Assembly (NCBI RefSeq): GCF_900167365.1
Contig: NZ_FUXL01000018.1
Coordinates: 1 to 64,000, forward strand
From: Consotaella salsifontis
GTDB taxonomy: Bacteria > Pseudomonadota > Alphaproteobacteria > Rhizobiales > Rhizobiaceae
Direction: 5' to 3'
Length of the DNA stretch: 64,000 nt
The translations under genes were made by a program, and so were the position numbers. The notes below the pieces were generated by a model. It was not told the origin of the DNA. It worked only from the letters and a program-made list of their open reading frames with translations, and made no database searches. Shown piece by piece: positions 43,690 to 54,555 of this stretch; position 1 is the stretch's first letter; every line of letters begins with the position of its first letter.

Positions 43690-44049
43690 TCAGCGATTGC
43701 CGCGATCCGGTGAGGCGCAAACGGTGGACCGTGTGAGGAATCGGCGCTCCCGCCCGTTGTCGAGAGAAAACATCCCGCCGCGTCCCGGCACGACGTCGAT
43801 GATGAGATTGGTGTGCTTCCACACCTCGTATTGCGCGCCGCCGATATAGAATGGCATGCCGCCAATCTCGCCGAGCTTGACGTCGCTGTCGCCGAGGATG
43901 AAATCGCCCTCAGGGTAGCACATGGGCGAGGAACCGTCGCAGCATCCGCCCGACTGGTGGAACATGACCGGGCCGTGATCGGCGACGATTTCCGCCAGAA
44001 GCGCGAGAGCTTCGGGTGTGGCGCTCACCTTGTTCAACGCTTCGCTCAT
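43690..44049 (-). CDS. DUF779-family protein, aldehyde dehydrogenase partner
   Basis: This 119-residue DUF779 protein has the family's cysteine cluster SGGCCDGSSPMCYPEGDF, suggesting a metal or redox site, and IGGAQYEVWKHTNLIIDVVPGRGGMFSLDNG (in parts). DUF779 genes commonly stand beside aldehyde dehydrogenases, as here, but the biochemical role is unknown. A strong GGAGGAG precedes the ATG. It follows the dehydrogenase by about 80 bases, past a GC-rich hairpin (44084-44111). Confidence 0.85.
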   Translation of the reverse strand: MSEALNKVSATPEALALLAEIVADHGPVMFHQSGGCCDGSSPMCYPEGDFILGDSDVKLGEIGGMPFYIGGAQYEVWKHTNLIIDVVPGRGGMFSLDNGRERRFLTRSTVCASPDRGNR

Positions 44050-44083
44050 CTCCTCCTCCCGAGGCAGACATCCAAATGGAAAA

Positions 44084-44111
44084 CGCCCGGCCGGCGGAGG
44101 CCGACCGGGCG
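44084..44111 (-). terminator. GC-rich hairpin between aldehyde dehydrogenase and DUF779 gene
   Basis: CGCCCGG...CCGGGCG with inner GGC/GCC pairs gives a stable stem without T run. It may protect the upstream message or reduce read-through. Confidence 0.45.
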
Positions 44112-44130
44112 CATCGGCAAAGTCGCTCGA

Positions 44131-45654
<1,524 letters not shown>

Positions 45655-45660
45655 GATTGA

Positions 45661-45703
45661 CCTCCCAGCATTTGAAGCGCCGCCTCCTCGCGGCGCTGCT
45701 GGG
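45661..45703 (-). promoter_or_regulatory. Leader hairpin overlapping the aldehyde dehydrogenase SD
   Basis: On the minus strand, CCCAGCA and TGCTGGG pair around an inner perfect GCGGCGCT/AGCGCCGC-type stem (45664-45703). The right arm covers half of the GGGAGG ribosome-binding site (45661-45666) that lies 6 bases before the ATG. Folding would hide the site. Confidence 0.5.
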
Positions 45704-45760
45704 AATGAGTGTCTGCCGTTCGCCGGTTCAAGTCAGCCCGCTTGCAAAGAGCGAGGATTG

Positions 45761-45788
45761 CAACCTGTCGCAGAAGTGCGACAGGTTG
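45761..45788. promoter_or_regulatory. Perfect 11-bp inverted repeat, candidate operator
   Basis: CAACCTGTCGC-AGAAGT-GCGACAGGTTG lies 107-134 bases before the dehydrogenase start and directly behind the regulator's stop. TGTCGC-N6-GCGACA suits a dimeric Fis-type HTH, such as the one at the end of the adjacent regulator. It could instead be a stem ending the regulator mRNA, but no T run follows. Confidence 0.6.
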
Positions 45789-45797
45789 TCGCAGGTG

Positions 45798-46757
45798 CTA
45801 GGCGGCGTCGCTCGAGCGCTGGCGCCCCAGCTTTCGATGGAACGTCGCGCGGGAAATACCGATGCTGCGAGCCGCCGCCGAGACATTACCGCCGGCGCGC
45901 GCAAGGGCGCGGGCGAGGACTGCGCGCTCGGCATCGCCAAGGGTTTCGGAGGCTACCGACCCCAGAAGATCGGACGCCGGCACGGGGTTGGCCGACAGAT
46001 CGCCCTTGAGCCCCAGGGCGCGGCGAGCGCTATGAGTCGCGCCGACGACGAGATCATCTGCATCGATGGCGATCAGCGCGCCGGCATTGCGCTCGTCGCT
46101 CGATACCAGAGTGATCCGCGCCTTGGGAAAGGCCTCTCGAAAAATCTCGGCCTCGATCCGCCGTGCTGTCTCCGTCACTGTGAGGGAGATGAGCGAGGCG
46201 ACTCCTTGGGAAAGGTCGTCGCGGCAGGAGGAGACGTCGATGACGCCGGCGAGCGACCCGGTGTGGTCGTGCAAGGGGGCCGCCATGCACCCCAGGACGA
46301 CGTTGCGCGCCATGAAGTGCTGATCGCGGTGGATCGTAACCGGCCTGTGCTCGATGAGGCATGTGCCGATGCCGTTGGTGCCTTCTTCCGCCTCGCTCCA
46401 CACCGCGCCGGTCCAGAGCCCCCAGTTCTCAAAGGTCGAATCGTCACCGGCCGCGCCACGTCGATCGACCGGGATGCCGTTGCTGTCGGCCAGAAGAACG
46501 CAGCATCCGATGCCGCCGACGGCTTGAAACAGCCGGTCGAGATTGGGTGATGCAATTCGAACAAGAGGTTCCATGCGCGAGCGGACCTCGCGGAACTCCT
46601 TCGCGCTGAGCCGCTTGGGCGGTGTCCGACACTGGGGATCGAGGCCATGAAGGCGCGCGGAGCGGCTCCACGACGCGACGAGCGGCGACCGGGCTGCCTC
46701 GTTGGCGGCAATGGCCGCCTCGATGGCAGAGGAATGGTCGGTGTGAACGGACTGCAT
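45798..46757 (-). CDS. AcoR-like regulator: GAF plus Fis HTH, without AAA+ domain
   Basis: This 319-residue protein matches the N-terminal half of AcoR-type bacterial enhancer-binding proteins: SWSRSARLHGLDP, then a GAF domain (about 70-190) with GGIGCCVLLADSNGIPV and EEGTNGIGTCLIEHRPVTIH. The sequence continues directly to a C-terminal Fis HTH (about 270-310, GGNVSAAARSIGISRATFHRKL). The central AAA+ sigma-54 ATPase domain is absent, so it should act without remodelling sigma-54 polymerase. It is upstream of the aldehyde dehydrogenase on the same strand and probably controls it. Confidence 0.85.
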   Translation of the reverse strand: MQSVHTDHSSAIEAAIAANEAARSPLVASWSRSARLHGLDPQCRTPPKRLSAKEFREVRSRMEPLVRIASPNLDRLFQAVGGIGCCVLLADSNGIPVDRRGAAGDDSTFENWGLWTGAVWSEAEEGTNGIGTCLIEHRPVTIHRDQHFMARNVVLGCMAAPLHDHTGSLAGVIDVSSCRDDLSQGVASLISLTVTETARRIEAEIFREAFPKARITLVSSDERNAGALIAIDADDLVVGATHSARRALGLKGDLSANPVPASDLLGSVASETLGDAERAVLARALARAGGNVSAAARSIGISRATFHRKLGRQRSSDAA

Positions 46758-47057
46758 GCGTCATCCTCCCGTGGCGCGGCTGCGGTTCGATCGAAGCTTG
46801 CGGCCTTCGTCCTCCTTCGGGCCACGGTCTTTTTATAGCGTTCTAATGTGCGGCGGAAAATCCTCCCGACATTCGATCGGGGAATTTATCTCGAAAAGTG
46901 GCGGGCGCACTCGGTTTAAGCGGCTATCCCGAATACATCAAAATTCGTTGATACGAGCGCAGGCGCCTCGCATCGCCTACGGCTCAAGGTGCTCGCTCAT
47001 GCGCCGAGCGGCCCGTGCCGGCGGTTCTCTCCCACCGGCACGGCCAATCTTGTCTGA
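46758..47057. other. Intergenic region, 300 bases
   Basis: It carries the promoter region of the GAF regulator and the 3' end of the sugar ABC operon. A 9-bp stem CCGTGCCGG/CCGGCACGG at 47013-47043 lies just behind the binding-protein stop and probably helps end or protect that transcript. No gene is seen. Confidence 0.5.
47013..47043 (-). terminator. Hairpin downstream of the sugar-binding protein gene
   Basis: CCGTGCCGG...CCGGCACGG, nine base pairs, 15 bases after the stop; no T run on the minus strand. Confidence 0.5.
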
Positions 47058-48005
47058 TCAATCGTAAAGGACGGCGGCGATCTTGGGATCGTCGATGTTC
47101 GTCTTGTCGTACCAGAAGAAGCCGGTGTCGATGTTCTTCTCGACCTTTTCGCCCTTGGCGGCCGCCACGGCGGCCTTGACGGTCTCGTAGCCGATGCCGA
47201 CCGGGTTCTGCGTGATGGCGCCGGCCATCAACCCATCGCGGATCGCCTGCTTCTGAGCGGCGCCCGAGTCGTAGCCGATGACGACGACATCTTTCTTACC
47301 CATCTCGCGCACGCCGTTGATGACGCCGACCGCCGAGCCTTCGTTGGCGCCGAAGATACCGGCGAGGTCGGGGTTGCCCTGGAGGATCGACTTGGTGAGC
47401 TCTGTCGACTGGAGCTGGTCGCCGCCGCCATATTGGACGGTGACGATCTCGATGTCGGGGTACTTCTCCTTGATGCGATTGACGAAGCCGTCGCGGCGAT
47501 CGATGCCGGTGCGGCTTGTCTGGTCGTGAACGACCACGGCGACCTGTCCCTTGCCGCCGATGAGCTCGGCCATCTTGTCAGCGGCGAGAGCCGCGGCGGC
47601 AACGTTGTCGGTCGCGGCGGTGGCGAGCGGAATGTCACTGTCGACGCCGGAATCGAAGGCGATGACGGGGATTTTCTGCTCTTGCGCCTGCTTCAGAAGC
47701 GGAATGGCGGCCTGGCTATCAAGCGCCGCGAATCCGATGGCGCTCGGATGTTTGGCGAGGGCGGCGGCGAGCATGTCGATCTGGCGGTCGACCATGCTCT
47801 CATTGTCCGGCCCCTCGAACGTGACCTCGACGCCGAGTTCGGCCGCCGCCTTGTCCGCGCCGGTCTTCACGGCCTGCCAGAACTGATGCTGGAAGCCCTT
47901 GGAGATCAACGGGATGTACATCTTGTCCTGTGCAGATGCGCCCATGGTGGGGGCCAGCAACGCTGCGGCGCAGATGGCGCCGAGAAGAACGCGACGGGTA
48001 AACAT
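47058..48005 (-). CDS. Sugar ABC transporter substrate-binding protein (ribose/rhamnose type)
   Basis: This 315-residue periplasmic protein has a signal peptide (about residues 1-25, ending ASA) and a Peripla_BP_4 fold: MYIPLISKGFQHQFWQAVKTG, AIGFAALDSQAAIPLL, IPVIAFDSGVDSD and IFGANEGSAVGVINGV. The family binds pentoses and deoxyhexoses. It is the third gene of the operon ATPase-permease-binding protein, divergent from the DeoR regulator. ATG at 48005 has GGAGGA upstream; a TTG one codon earlier is unlikely. L-fucose or L-arabinose is the likely ligand from context. Confidence 0.88.
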   Translation of the reverse strand: MFTRRVLLGAICAAALLAPTMGASAQDKMYIPLISKGFQHQFWQAVKTGADKAAAELGVEVTFEGPDNESMVDRQIDMLAAALAKHPSAIGFAALDSQAAIPLLKQAQEQKIPVIAFDSGVDSDIPLATAATDNVAAAALAADKMAELIGGKGQVAVVVHDQTSRTGIDRRDGFVNRIKEKYPDIEIVTVQYGGGDQLQSTELTKSILQGNPDLAGIFGANEGSAVGVINGVREMGKKDVVVIGYDSGAAQKQAIRDGLMAGAITQNPVGIGYETVKAAVAAAKGEKVEKNIDTGFFWYDKTNIDDPKIAAVLYD

Positions 48006-48077
48006 CAACTTCCTCCGATTGATTGATCTGGGGATGACGCACGCGAGGGGAGCGTTGGCCGCTCTCTTGTTTCAGGT

Positions 48078-49082
48078 TCAGCCCATCTTCCGGCGTCGCA
48101 TCATGTCGGCATAGACGGCCATGATGATGATCGCGCCGGTGACGACGGTCTGCCACTCCTGCGCCACCGAAAGGATGCGCAGGCCGTTGGTAAGGACCGC
48201 CATGATGAGCGCCCCGATGAGAGTTCCGAGAATCGTGCCGCGCCCGCCCGAGAGCGACGTGCCGCCGATGACGACGGCGGCGATGGCTTCCAATTCGTAG
48301 CCTTGGCCGAGAGCCGGCTGGGCCGAGTTGAGGCGCGAAGCGATCAGCAGCCCGGCGATGCCGCAGATTCCTCCGGAAAGGGCGTAGATGCCCATCTTCC
48401 AGGCATCCACGTTGACGCCCGAAAGGCGCACCGATTCTTCGTTGGAGCCGAGCGCGAAAGTGTAGCGGCCGAGCACGGTGCGTTCCAGGATGTAGCTCGC
48501 GGCAAAGGCGGTCAGGAAGAGGATGAGCACACCGTTTGGCAGGGGCAGGGACGGCAGAACGGCGCCGATCAGGGAGCCGCGGGAAATCTCTGTGAAGCCG
48601 GGCGTGTCGTTGAAATAGATCGGCTTGGTGCCGGAGATGACCAGGGAAAGGCCCTTGAGCATCAGCATCATGCCGAGCGTGGCGATGAACGGCGGGATCT
48701 TCATCTTGGCGACGAAGAAGCCAGAGGTGAGGCCGCATAAGGCGCCGGTGCCGATGGCCGCGACGATGCCGAGCGGGAGCGGCAGGCCCCAATAGGTGAG
48801 GACCACGCCGGTGATGACGGCACAGAAGGTCATCAAGGTTCCGACCGAAAGATCGATGCCGCCGGTGATGATGACGAGCGTGACGCCGACGGCCAGGACG
48901 CCATTGACCGCCGTCGCCTGAAGGATCGCGATGATATTGGCGGTCTGCATGAAGTTCGGCGACGCCAGCGAGAAGCCGATCAACAGCAGAACCAAGCTGG
49001 CGAAGGCGAGGAGCTTTTGGTAGGCGCCGGCGCCGAGGGAAAAGCCGGACTTTGCCCGTGATGTTTCGGCGGTCGTGCTCAT
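48078..49082 (-). CDS. Sugar ABC transporter permease (RbsC type)
   Basis: This 334-residue RbsC-family permease has about ten transmembrane helices and the signature [16 protein letters not shown] near residue 75. Other features are [14 protein letters not shown] and [14 protein letters not shown] plus [20 protein letters not shown] (in parts). It forms the import channel with the ATPase whose gene overlaps it by 4 bases (ATGA). It is followed after about 70 bases by the binding-protein gene. The operon runs away from the DeoR gene. Confidence 0.9.
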   Translation of the reverse strand: MSTTAETSRAKSGFSLGAGAYQKLLAFASLVLLLIGFSLASPNFMQTANIIAILQATAVNGVLAVGVTLVIITGGIDLSVGTLMTFCAVITGVVLTYWGLPLPLGIVAAIGTGALCGLTSGFFVAKMKIPPFIATLGMMLMLKGLSLVISGTKPIYFNDTPGFTEISRGSLIGAVLPSLPLPNGVLILFLTAFAASYILERTVLGRYTFALGSNEESVRLSGVNVDAWKMGIYALSGGICGIAGLLIASRLNSAQPALGQGYELEAIAAVVIGGTSLSGGRGTILGTLIGALIMAVLTNGLRILSVAQEWQTVVTGAIIIMAVYADMMRRRKMG

Positions 49083-50605
49083 GCGGGTTCTCCGACAGGT
49101 TCCATGGCGCTCTCGCGCAGCGTCGCGAGGTGCATGATTTCCTCCTGCGTGGTCTTTCCTCCGCCCGGCAGGATGCCGGTCAGCCGTCCCTCGCACATCA
49201 CGGCGATGCGGTGGCTGAGACGCAGCACCTCCGGCAGCTCCGAGGAAATCACGATGACGGCGCGACCCTGGGCGGCGAGGCTTTGCAGCAGCTTGTGGAT
49301 CTCGGCCTTGGCGCCGACGTCGATGCCGCGCGTCGGCTCGTCGAAAATCAGAATTTCGCAGTCCCGGAGCAGCCACTTGGCCACCACCACCTTCTGCTGA
49401 TTGCCACCGGACAGAAGCCGAACCTCCTGGCGGTCGGACGGGGTGCGGATGCCGAGAAGGGAGATGTATTTCGCCGCCTCGCCGCGCATTCCTTTTTCGT
49501 CGAGCTGGCCGGCGCGGTTCGTGAACCGGTCGAGGCTGGCCATGACGATGTTGGCGCGCACGTCCATGCCGACCGCCAGGCCGAAATGCTTGCGATCCTC
49601 GGAGAGATAACCGATGCCGGCGGCGACCGCATCGGCCGGCGCGCGGATGTGGCAGCGGTTGCCGTTGATGAAGATCTCGCCGGCCTCGATGGGGTCCGCG
49701 CCGAAGATCGCCCGCGCGACCTCGGTCCGGCCCGCGCCCATGAGCCCCGCGAAGCCGAGGATCTCGCCCTTCTTTACGGAGAAGCTGACGTCGCGGATCT
49801 CCCGTCCGCGCCGAAGGCCCTTGACCTCAAAGGCCACAGGAGCCGCCGATAGGTCCGGGATGACGGCGGCCTCGTCGCTGAGCGAGCGTCCCACCATCAT
49901 GGAAATGATCTGCCCGATCGGGGTGGATGCGGCCGGAACCGTGCCCACGGTCTCGCCATCGCGCATGACGGTGACGCGATCGGCGATGCGCTTCAGCTCG
50001 TCCATCTTGTGGGAAATATAGATGATGCCGACGCCCTCGCTCTTGAGGCGGCGGATGATGACGAAGAGCTCCTCGATCTCCGCGTCGTTCAGCGCTGCGG
50101 TCGGTTCGTCCATGATAAGGACTCGCGAGCGGAAGGAGAGGGCCTTGGCGATCTCGACCATCTGCTGCTTGGCGATCGTCAGGCGTTCGACCTTGGTGCG
50201 CGGATCGAGATGAAGGTTCATCGCGGCGAAGATTTCGTCGGCTCGACGGTTCAGCGCAGCCTCGTCCAGTCGCCCGAAGCGCAGGCGCGGCTCCCGGCCG
50301 ATGAAGATGTTCTGCGCCACCGACAGGTCATTCATCAGGGAAAGCTCCTGGTGAATGATTGAGATGCCGAGCGCCTGGGCGGCACGAGGGCCATCGATCG
50401 TCACTTCGTTGCCGCCGACGCGGATCGTCCCTCCATCCTTGGCATAGACGCCGGAGAGGATCTTCATCAGCGTCGACTTGCCGGCCCCGTTCTCCCCCAT
50501 GAGAGCGTGAACCTCACCCGATCGCAGCTCGAAATCGACGTTCTTGAGCGCGTGCACGCCGGGGAAGATCTTCTCGATGCCGCGCATCTCGATGAGATCA
50601 GCCAT
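49079..50605 (-). CDS. Sugar ABC transporter ATP-binding protein (RbsA type, two ABC domains)
   Basis: This 508-residue tandem ATPase has a first domain with Walker [15 protein letters not shown], and a second with the modified [16 protein letters not shown] and [16 protein letters not shown] plus [18 protein letters not shown]. The second P-loop is degenerate in the usual RbsA way. It powers the importer. It is first in the operon; the ATG at 50605 fits the family start [20 protein letters not shown]. Its promoter lies in the 450-base region shared with the DeoR gene. Confidence 0.9.
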   Translation of the reverse strand: MADLIEMRGIEKIFPGVHALKNVDFELRSGEVHALMGENGAGKSTLMKILSGVYAKDGGTIRVGGNEVTIDGPRAAQALGISIIHQELSLMNDLSVAQNIFIGREPRLRFGRLDEAALNRRADEIFAAMNLHLDPRTKVERLTIAKQQMVEIAKALSFRSRVLIMDEPTAALNDAEIEELFVIIRRLKSEGVGIIYISHKMDELKRIADRVTVMRDGETVGTVPAASTPIGQIISMMVGRSLSDEAAVIPDLSAAPVAFEVKGLRRGREIRDVSFSVKKGEILGFAGLMGAGRTEVARAIFGADPIEAGEIFINGNRCHIRAPADAVAAGIGYLSEDRKHFGLAVGMDVRANIVMASLDRFTNRAGQLDEKGMRGEAAKYISLLGIRTPSDRQEVRLLSGGNQQKVVVAKWLLRDCEILIFDEPTRGIDVGAKAEIHKLLQSLAAQGRAVIVISSELPEVLRLSHRIAVMCEGRLTGILPGGGKTTQEEIMHLATLRESAMEPVGEPA

Positions 50606-50720
50606 GGCTAGACCGTCTCCCGCTGCGTTGCAGGCAAGGAGCCGGCATCGCATGGGCATAGAAATCCATCTCGCCGCGGCGCGCTTGATGCGCCGAGACG
50701 TCCACAGCCTCTGATCATCG

Positions 50721-50820
50721 GACAAATACCTCCCAGTATTTTGTCGTCCGTTCCTCCAGGGGCGCCGTTCGATACAGCGACCACAAATTGTCTAACGCCG
50801 CGCAGGACGAAAGACAAATA
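50721..50820. promoter_or_regulatory. Cluster of GACAAA operator-like repeats
   Basis: GACAAATAC (50721-50729) pairs with GTATTTTGTC (50736-50745) as an inverted repeat with one bulged base. ACAAATTGT (50783-50791) is a palindrome and GACAAATA recurs at 50813-50820. The four occur within 100 bases, 116-215 bases before the ATPase start, and fit a DeoR-family operator array. Confidence 0.55.
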
Positions 50821-50882
50821 ACTCAAGCCTCACTCTTCAACGCCACGTGAGTGATTGGCGACCGCAACGCAGGGCGATCCTC

Positions 50883-51017
50883 TTTGCAAAAACTCTATGC
50901 GCAAGATCACGTTTCCTCCCAGAACCGCGCTCCGATGATGGAGCTTTGCTCATTTATCCGCGCTACGCAACCGCAACTTTCGCGGAAAATGATCAGAAAT
51001 GCGAACTTTTGCAAAAA
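50883..51017. repeat. Direct repeat TTTGCAAAAA near the DeoR promoter
   Basis: The ten-base TTTGCAAAAA occurs at 50883-50892 and 51008-51017, 125 bases apart. The second copy is about 40 bases before the DeoR start. It could be an autoregulatory or global regulator site. Confidence 0.4.
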
Positions 51018-51058
51018 GCCGATTGACCGGCTGGAGACGCAGACGATAGCATGTGGCC

Positions 51059-51946
51059 ATGCTTAAGGAAGATCGCCTTAAAAGTATTCTAAAGTATATA
51101 GAAGGGAAAACCGCGGCATCCTACCGTGAGCTTTCAGCGATCGTTGACGTTTCGAGCGCCACCTTGCGCCGCGACGTGGAGGATCTTGACAGGCAGGGGC
51201 TTCTGCGCCGGGTGCGCGGGGGCGTCGCGCCGCTCGACACGGTGGAGCGCCAGCCGCTGCCATCCTACTTTTTCAGCGAGGAAGAAGCACGCCATGCCGA
51301 TGCCAAGGACGCCATCGCCTCGGCCGCGCTGTCGCTTTGCCATGTGCCGGACACGCTCATTCTCTTTGGCGGCACGACGGTGGCCCGCTTCGCTGAACAC
51401 CTGCCGCGCGCCGGGCTGACGGTGCTGACGAATTCGCTGCCGGTGGTCAATCATCTGACGGCGCACACGGACAACCGCACCTTCATGACCGGCGGTCAGG
51501 TCTTCGGCCAGTCGGGCATCGTTCTTTCCCCGTTCGAGGCCGACTCGATGCGGCAGGTGGCGGCGAGCACGTTCTTCATCGGCTGCCATGCCGTGAGCAC
51601 GGCGGGCATCCTGGAGGAGGACCCGATGCCGATCCAGGTGTTCAACGCGTTGCGCCGGCAGGCCGAACGGCTGGTGGTTCTCGCGGACAGCTCGAAATTT
51701 CTCGCGGGGCGAAGCCTGGTGCTGTGCCCGCTGAAGGCGGTCGACGTGTTCGTGACGGACGACGGCATCTCCGAGCGCAGCCACCAGATGCTGGTGGACG
51801 AGGGGGTCACGGTTCTGGTCGCGCCGACCGGCCGCGTTTCATCGAGCAGGGATGCGTCTCGCGCGGGAGACAACGGAGGAGAGGCCGCCGGCGGCCGCCG
51901 GGAGGCGGGGATCGTCAGGGGTGGCGGCGTTTTGGAGGCATCATGA
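51059..51946 (+). CDS. DeoR/GlpR-family regulator of the sugar cluster
   Basis: This protein of about 295 residues has an N-terminal DeoR HTH (about 5-60, YRELSAIVDVSSATLRRDVEDLDRQGLLRR) and a phospho-sugar sensor domain with LILFGGTTVARFAEHL, CHAVSTAGILEEDP and VLADSSKF. Effectors of such repressors are usually sugar phosphates made by the pathway. The C-terminal 40 residues (Gly/Ser/Arg/Ala-rich) are unusual. Its last bases overlap the fucA start, so it is the first gene of the catabolic operon. The start may be GTG at 51053. Confidence 0.88.
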   Translation: MLKEDRLKSILKYIEGKTAASYRELSAIVDVSSATLRRDVEDLDRQGLLRRVRGGVAPLDTVERQPLPSYFFSEEEARHADAKDAIASAALSLCHVPDTLILFGGTTVARFAEHLPRAGLTVLTNSLPVVNHLTAHTDNRTFMTGGQVFGQSGIVLSPFEADSMRQVAASTFFIGCHAVSTAGILEEDPMPIQVFNALRRQAERLVVLADSSKFLAGRSLVLCPLKAVDVFVTDDGISERSHQMLVDEGVTVLVAPTGRVSSSRDASRAGDNGGEAAGGRREAGIVRGGGVLEAS

Positions 51947-52653
51947 CGGACAATTATCAAGGTATCCGGGAAGAGATGATCGCGACCTGCCGGCGGATGA
52001 ACGCGGCGGGGCTCAACACGGGATCGTCGGGAAATCTCAGCGTGCGCATCGACGGCGGGCTGCTGATCACGCCCTCGGGCATCCCCTACGACGTCATGAG
52101 GCCCGAGCAGATCGTCGAGATGGACGAAGACGGGCGCTATTACGGCGACTTCATCCCGTCGTCGGAGTGGCGCTTCCACTACGACATTCAGAAGGCGCGA
52201 CCCGACATCAAGGTGGTGCTCCACAGCCACGCGGTCCATTGCGCGATCCTGGCCTGCTGCCGGATGGATATTCCGCCGATCCACTACATGGTCGGCGTTG
52301 GCGGCGGTTCGGTCGTCCGGTGTTCGGGCTATGCGCCGTTCGGCACCCAGGCGCTTTCCAATGAAGCCCTGAAAGCTCTCGGCCCTCGCAACGCGTGCCT
52401 GCTCGGCAACCACGGCGTCATCGCCCTGGGCCAAACGATGACGCAGGCGTTCGGTGTGCTCGAGGAGGTCGAGAACCTCGCGCGCATCTATATCGGAACG
52501 CGCACCCTCGGCGCCGGCGTGCTCCTGAGCGATGCCGACATGGACGTGGTTCTTCAGCGCTTCAAGACATACGGCAAGCAGGCGGGGGAGATCGATCCGT
52601 CGATCGCCGAGCGGGTGGAGCCGCCGGCCCATGGCGGTGCGTCGCGGAGGTGA
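51943..52653 (+). CDS. fucA: L-fuculose-1-phosphate aldolase (class II aldolase)
   Basis: This 236-residue zinc-dependent aldolase splits L-fuculose 1-phosphate into DHAP and L-lactaldehyde. Motifs are TGSSGNLSVR, LITPSGIPYDVM, the catalytic Glu in SSEWRFHYDI, the zinc histidines in VLHSHAVHCA and GNHGVIAL. Pentulose or other deoxyhexulose phosphates are possible substrates. It overlaps deoR by 4 bases and has a good GGAGG site. fucI follows 49 bases downstream. Confidence 0.9.
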   Translation: MTDNYQGIREEMIATCRRMNAAGLNTGSSGNLSVRIDGGLLITPSGIPYDVMRPEQIVEMDEDGRYYGDFIPSSEWRFHYDIQKARPDIKVVLHSHAVHCAILACCRMDIPPIHYMVGVGGGSVVRCSGYAPFGTQALSNEALKALGPRNACLLGNHGVIALGQTMTQAFGVLEEVENLARIYIGTRTLGAGVLLSDADMDVVLQRFKTYGKQAGEIDPSIAERVEPPAHGGASRR

Positions 52654-52702
52654 AGGCTGAACGCCTGAGCCGGACTTAAAGGGGATCATCGGGGAGGAAA
52701 CG

Positions 52703-54481
52703 ATGAACAAAGTTTTCGCGGGGGATCTGCCGAAGGTCGGCATCCGCCCGACCATCGACGGACGCCGCCAGGGCGTGCGCGAAAGTCTGGAAGAGCAGAC
52801 GATGGGCATGGCGCGGGCCGTGGCCGCGCTGATCTCTGAGACGCTGCGTCATCCCGATGGCCGGGCGGTGGAATGCGTCATTGCCGACACCACGATCGGC
52901 GGCGTGAGCGAGGCGGCGGCCTGCGCCGAGAAATTCCGTCGCGACAATGTCGGCGTGTCGCTGACCGTCACACCGTGCTGGTGCTACGGTTCCGAGACGA
53001 TGGACATGGACCCGATGCTGCCGAAGGCGGTGTGGGGGTTCAACGGCACGGAGCGTCCGGGCGCGGTCTATCTCGCTGCCGTTTTGTCCGCCTATGCGCA
53101 GAAGGGGTTGCCCGCTTTCGGCATCTATGGCGGCGAGGTTCAGGACGCGGGGGATCGTTCGATCCCCGACGATGTCGCGGAAAAGATCCTGCGTTTTGCG
53201 CGGGCGGGGCTGGCCGTCGCCACCATGCGCGGCAAGGCGTATCTCGCCATCGGCGGCACGTCGATGGGCATCGCCGGCTCGATGGTCGACCCGGACTTCC
53301 TCCAAAAATATCTCGGCATGCGCTCCGAGAGCGTCGACATGAGCGAACTTCAGCGCCGCCTCCAGCTTTTGCTGTTCGATCCGGACGAATACGAGAAGGC
53401 GCTCGCCTGGACCAAGGCGAACTGCAAGGAGGGGCGGGACGTCAACGCGCCGGAGAAGCGCTCCAGCCCCGAACGGAAGGCGGAGGAGTGGGAGACCAGC
53501 GTGAAGATGACGCTGATCGCCAGGGACCTTATGGTCGGCAATCCGCGCCTCGCCGAGCTCGGATGGGCGGAGGAGGCGGAGGGCCATCACGCTATCGCTA
53601 GCGGCTTCCAGGGGCAGCGCCAGTGGACGGACTTCATGCCCAATGGCGACTTCATGGAGACGATCCTCAACACCTCGTTCGACTGGAACGGGCCGCGCCA
53701 GCCGCTGATCATGGCCACGGAGAACGACTGTCTCAACGGGTTGGGAATGCTCTTCGGCAACCTCCTCACCGGCACGGCGCAGATCTTTTCCGATGTCCGC
53801 ACCTATTGGAGCGCGGAGTCGATCGAGCGTGTCAGCGGGTGGAAGCCCGAGGGCGCGGCGGCCGGCGGCATCATCCATCTGATCAACTCCGGTGCCACCT
53901 GTCTCGATGGTTCCGGCGAAATGATGGTGGACGGCAAGCCGGCAATGAAGCCGTTCTGGGACGTCACGGAAGAGGATCAGAGGCGCTGTCTGGAGGCGAC
54001 GCGGTTCTGCGCCGCCAATCTCGGCTACTTCCGTGGCGGCGGCTTCTCCACCGACTTCACAACGCGCGGCGGCATGCCGGTGACGATGATCCGTCTCAAC
54101 CTCGTCGACCGCCTGGGGCCGGTACTCCAGATCGCCGAGGGCGAGACGGTGGCGCTGCCGGAAGAGGTGCATGACACGCTGGACCTGCGCACCGATCCAA
54201 GCTGGCCGACCACCTGGTTCGCGCCGCGCCTGACCGGGGAGGGGCCGTTCCGCTCGGTCTATTCGGTGATGGATGCGTGGGGCGCCAATCACGGCGCCAT
54301 CTCCTACGGCCACAACGGCGCCGAGATCATCACTCTGGCCGCCATGCTGCGCATCCCCGTCGCGATGCACAACGTCGCGCCGGAACGCATCTTCCGTCCG
54401 CGCGCGTGGGGCCTTTTCGGCTCCGAGCCGGAGGGCGCTGATTTCCGCGCCTGCGCCGCCTTCGGGCCGCTTTATCGTTGA
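52703..54481 (+). CDS. fucI: L-fucose isomerase
   Basis: This 592-residue manganese enzyme converts L-fucose to L-fuculose and in many species also D-arabinose to D-ribulose. Family patterns: [56 protein letters not shown] (metal aspartate) and the C-terminal [16 protein letters not shown] with a metal histidine. Length is that of FucI. The gene lies between fucA and a RhaB-type kinase on the same strand, giving the order aldolase, isomerase, kinase. Confidence 0.93.
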   Translation: MNKVFAGDLPKVGIRPTIDGRRQGVRESLEEQTMGMARAVAALISETLRHPDGRAVECVIADTTIGGVSEAAACAEKFRRDNVGVSLTVTPCWCYGSETMDMDPMLPKAVWGFNGTERPGAVYLAAVLSAYAQKGLPAFGIYGGEVQDAGDRSIPDDVAEKILRFARAGLAVATMRGKAYLAIGGTSMGIAGSMVDPDFLQKYLGMRSESVDMSELQRRLQLLLFDPDEYEKALAWTKANCKEGRDVNAPEKRSSPERKAEEWETSVKMTLIARDLMVGNPRLAELGWAEEAEGHHAIASGFQGQRQWTDFMPNGDFMETILNTSFDWNGPRQPLIMATENDCLNGLGMLFGNLLTGTAQIFSDVRTYWSAESIERVSGWKPEGAAAGGIIHLINSGATCLDGSGEMMVDGKPAMKPFWDVTEEDQRRCLEATRFCAANLGYFRGGGFSTDFTTRGGMPVTMIRLNLVDRLGPVLQIAEGETVALPEEVHDTLDLRTDPSWPTTWFAPRLTGEGPFRSVYSVMDAWGANHGAISYGHNGAEIITLAAMLRIPVAMHNVAPERIFRPRAWGLFGSEPEGADFRACAAFGPLYR

Positions 54482-54555
54482 GCCATGGGACCATTCGCCG
54501 CCCGCAGGGAGAACGGGCGGCGACCTTCTGACACCGCCTGGGGAGGGGCAGAGCA

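Larger units (their letters stand above)
50606..51058. other. Long divergent promoter region of the sugar regulon
   Basis: This 453-base region between the ABC operon and the DeoR gene has no gene. It holds four GACAAA-type elements (50721-50820), a direct repeat TTTGCAAAAA (50883-50892 and 51008-51017), and TTTCGCGGAAA at about 50988. Its length allows several promoters and regulator sites. Confidence 0.6.
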
